DNA of 16,054 nt from the NCBI GenBank assembly GCA_041308645.1, contig JBFZBC010000044.1, positions 1 to 16,054 on the forward strand, in the 5' to 3' direction. The stretch comes from CAIJXO01 sp041308645 (lineage in GTDB: Bacteria; Patescibacteriota; Minisyncoccia; Phycocordibacterales; GWA1-40-21). Both the position numbers and the translations under genes were made by a program. The notes under the pieces are model-generated. The model saw only the letters and a program-made list of their open reading frames with translations, did no database searches and was not told where the DNA came from. Every line of letters begins with the position of its first letter. Position 1 is the stretch's first letter. Shown in pieces: positions 14,218 to 16,054 of this stretch.

Positions 14218-14223
14218 GCATAG

Positions 14224-14940
14224 ATGCCAAGACTAGATTTAATGATTATGAATAGAAAATTGGTTAGAAGTCGGAGTGTAGCAACCGACCTAATAAAAAA
14301 AGGAGAGGTTATGGTCAACGGTAAAATCATTACTAAACCAGCAAAAGAATTTTCTGAAGAGGTTAAAATAAAAATATTAGAACAACCAAAATATGTCGGG
14401 CGAGGTGGTTTAAAATTAGAAAAAGCTTTAAAAGAATTTACTCTTGATCCAAATGGCCTAACTATACTGGATGTTGGTTCATCAACTGGTGGTTTTACTG
14501 ATTGTTTACTTCAAAATGGTGGGAAAAGGATATATGCGATCGATGTGGGGACGGATCAATTTGATAAAGAATTAAAAAAAGATCCTCGGGTAATATTGAT
14601 GGAGAAAACTAACATCAGAGACATTAAATCCTTACCTGAGAAAGCTGACTTAGCAGTGATTGATATTTCATTTATTTCTCTTGAACTGGTTCTTAAAAAT
14701 GTAGCTAATTTACTAACTCCAAAAGGAAAAATAATAGCCTTAATCAAACCTCAGTTTGAAACAACCAAAGATAAAAAAAATAAAAAAGGAATAGTAACAA
14801 ATAATGAAACGAGAGAAGAAGTCTTAGAAAAAATTAAAGCCTATACTAAAAATATTGGCCTGAAAACATTAAAGCTCACAGACTCCCCTATTCTTGGTGG
14901 CTCTGGAAATAAAGAATATTTAATACTATTACAAAAATAA
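14224..14940 (+). CDS. tlyA: TlyA-type rRNA 2'-O-ribose methyltransferase (S4 + FtsJ/RrmJ domains)
   Basis: A 238-residue SAM-dependent enzyme. The N-terminal S4 RNA-binding domain (about 2-55: RLDLMIMNRKLVRSRSVA, KKGEVMVNGK) is followed by the linker YVGRGGLKLEKAL (57-69) and an FtsJ-like methyltransferase with SAM motif DVGSSTGGFTDCLL (83-96), DISF (147-150) and IKPQFE (174-179). K64, D147, K175 and E231 fit the K-D-K-E tetrad of RrmJ-type 2'-O-methyltransferases. In mycobacteria TlyA methylates C1409 of 16S and C1920 of 23S rRNA. It is slightly shorter than typical (about 250-270). It stands alone, divergent from the CcdA operon. The historical name haemolysin is likely misleading. Confidence 0.92.
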   Translation: MPRLDLMIMNRKLVRSRSVATDLIKKGEVMVNGKIITKPAKEFSEEVKIKILEQPKYVGRGGLKLEKALKEFTLDPNGLTILDVGSSTGGFTDCLLQNGGKRIYAIDVGTDQFDKELKKDPRVILMEKTNIRDIKSLPEKADLAVIDISFISLELVLKNVANLLTPKGKIIALIKPQFETTKDKKNKKGIVTNNETREEVLEKIKAYTKNIGLKTLKLTDSPILGGSGNKEYLILLQK

Positions 14941-14990
14941 GACCGCTATGTTACAATATTAAGTATCATAATATTAATATATTTCACTAA

Positions 14991-16054
14991 ATGAAAAATC
15001 TTTTAAATAAATATTTGACCGGAGTAGTTCTTTTTTTAATCATATTAGGTATAGCCTTGGTGGTAGACAATACCTCTTATATAAATATTGGTAATCAGTC
15101 TGCTTCTGTGGCGTCCTTGGTTACAAATAATAGTGCCCAGCCAGCTTCTGGTTATGCTTGGAGTAATACTGTTGGCTGGATTAACTTTGGTACAGAATCA
15201 AGTGACGAAGAAGGTAGAGTATACGTCTCTAATAATAAACTTTACGGTTACGCTTGGGGAGAAAATATCGGCTGGATTTCCATGAACTGTGAAAATGATG
15301 ATAGCTGTGGTTCTTTCTCACATGGTGTCAGTCAGGAACCAGAAGGAAGCGGGGCACTCACTGGCTATGCTTGGGGAGAAAATATCGGCTGGATTGATTT
15401 TGCACCAACGGGAGGCGGAGTAAATATTACAACAAATACTTCTGGCATTAATACATTTAGCGGCTATGCATGGGGAGAAAATATTGGTTGGATTTCTTTT
15501 TCTGGTGACTCTCCTGAATATGGCGTTACTACTACATGGGTACCCCCAGTCTGCACTAGCTTTACCTATTCAGACTGGTCATCCTGCTCAAATGGAAATA
15601 AAAATCGTACTATTGTTACCTCCTCACCAGTTGGTTGTACCAATGGAGACCCTATTCTCACTGATAGTTGTGGCGGTAGCCATAGCTCACCAACTATTAC
15701 CACTTGTAGCTATGAATATTCTTCTTGGAGTGAATGTGTTGGTGGAGAAGAAACAAGAACCGTTTCTCCTGATCCAACTGATTGTTCAAATACTAGTGAT
15801 ATCTTATCTAGAGCTTGTGTTGCTACCACAACTGCTACTACTACAGCCACAACAACCTTACCTATTAGTATTTCAATCATTAGCTCTACCTCAACCTTAT
15901 TTACGGGAGAGACTTTTCAATTTACCGCAACAGTAACCGGCACAACCACAAATACTGGTGTTGATTGGCTTATTCTTCCGATTGATACTACTAATTTTTA
16001 TGGAACTATCACAGAAAATGGTCTATACACTGCCCCTAATCAAGCTGTTAATGT
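14991..16054 (+). CDS. Secreted surface protein with GYAW repeats, TSP1-like modules and Ig-like domain (runs off the right edge)
   Basis: The plus frame opens at ATG 14991 and stays open to the edge (354 codons); the C-terminus is missing. Residues 8-25 form a hydrophobic signal or anchor. Four copies of GYAW-ENIGWI-type repeats begin at residues 54, 86, 125 and 158. Two Cys-rich thrombospondin-1-like modules follow: YSDWSSC...NRTIV (192-227) and YSSWSECVGGEETRTV (243-276). A Thr-rich linker (TTTATTTATTTLP) leads to a BIG2-like Ig fold (PISISII..., VDWLILP, GTITENGLYTAP). This looks like a modular cell-surface adhesin. GC is higher than in the core genes (about 47% in a sampled line). The start is 50 nt after tlyA; a TATATT lies 7 nt before the ATG. 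Function inferred from architecture only. Confidence 0.85.
   Translation, partial: MKNLLNKYLTGVVLFLIILGIALVVDNTSYINIGNQSASVASLVTNNSAQPASGYAWSNTVGWINFGTESSDEEGRVYVSNNKLYGYAWGENIGWISMNCENDDSCGSFSHGVSQEPEGSGALTGYAWGENIGWIDFAPTGGGVNITTNTSGINTFSGYAWGENIGWISFSGDSPEYGVTTTWVPPVCTSFTYSDWSSCSNGNKNRTIVTSSPVGCTNGDPILTDSCGGSHSSPTITTCSYEYSSWSECVGGEETRTVSPDPTDCSNTSDILSRACVATTTATTTATTTLPISISIISSTSTLFTGETFQFTATVTGTTTNTGVDWLILPIDTTNFYGTITENGLYTAPNQAVN
15150..15500 (+). repeat. Four-copy 39-bp coding repeat (GYAW...GWI)
   Basis: Copies at 15150-15188 (divergent: SNTV in the middle), 15246-15284, 15363-15401 and 15462-15500. The last three share nearly identical DNA (TGGGGAGAAAATAT). They are unevenly spaced (96, 117 and 99 bp), all multiples of three, so copy-number change would keep the frame. 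Confidence 0.9.

Noticed and set aside
15466..15936. Plus-strand open frame of 156 codons rich in Leu, Pro and Gln
   Set aside because: It is an out-of-frame reading of the GYAW/TSP1/Ig surface-protein gene that begins at 14991; the repeats and Cys modules are in the other frame.

Overview
This window looks like a chromosomal segment of a Candidate Phyla Radiation (Patescibacteria) bacterium, probably Parcubacteria-like. This is inferred from gene content, not proven: a compact AT-rich sequence (roughly 30% GC by eye in the core genes), almost no Shine-Dalgarno sequences, a type IV pilus locus without outer-membrane parts, and surface proteins with GYAW-ENIGWI repeats. TGA is used as a stop (the truncated pilin gene ends in an ATGA overlap), so the recoded code 25 of Gracilibacteria/Absconditabacteria does not apply.

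Layout. 1-791 (minus): 5' part of a large secreted, beta-rich surface protein that runs off the left edge. 884-2284 (minus): secreted coiled-coil protein with a C-terminal MltB-like lytic transglycosylase. 2342-3013 (minus): ribosomal protein L25 with its own promoter. 3055-10810 (minus): a tightly packed type IV pilus operon read pilB, pilC, GspH/FimT-like pilin, PilV-like pilin with a LamG domain, a truncated PilW-like pilin, a PilX-like pilin, a pilM carrying a PilN-like tail, and an MFS transporter overlapping pilM. 10900-12034 (minus): two paralogous major-type pilins, each with its own extended -10 promoter and a duplicated 5' leader. 12035-12419: the longest gene-free stretch, holding a promoter, leader, G-rich tract, possible plus-strand structured RNA and a bidirectional terminator. 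12420-14077 (minus): a three-gene redox operon (CcdA-like membrane protein, unknown helical protein, membrane-anchored thioredoxin). 14078-14223: a divergent intergenic region filled by a three-way-junction-like dyad. 14224-14940 (plus): tlyA rRNA methyltransferase. 14991-16054 (plus): 5' part of a second secreted surface protein with four GYAW repeats, two thrombospondin-1-like modules and an Ig-like domain, running off the right edge.

How the parts fit: PilB, PilC and PilM would form the inner assembly machine; the two major-type pilins would form the fibre; the four minor pilins appear in H-I-J-K-like order, one bearing a LamG adhesin-like domain. The lytic transglycosylase could remodel peptidoglycan. 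The CcdA/thioredoxin operon could supply reductant outside the membrane for the Cys-bearing pilins and surface proteins. No PilT, PilD, PilO or PilQ is encoded here.

A recurring regulatory theme is a TGn-TAnnnT extended -10 ending 6-7 nt before ATG (13290, 14077, 14224, 6383; a plain TATAAT at 3013), which predicts leaderless mRNAs. The two major pilins are the exception, with conserved leaders of about 80-85 nt. The most unusual non-coding elements are the tlyA/ccdA three-way-junction dyad, the candidate RNA at 12201-12380, and the G-rich tract upstream of the distal pilin.
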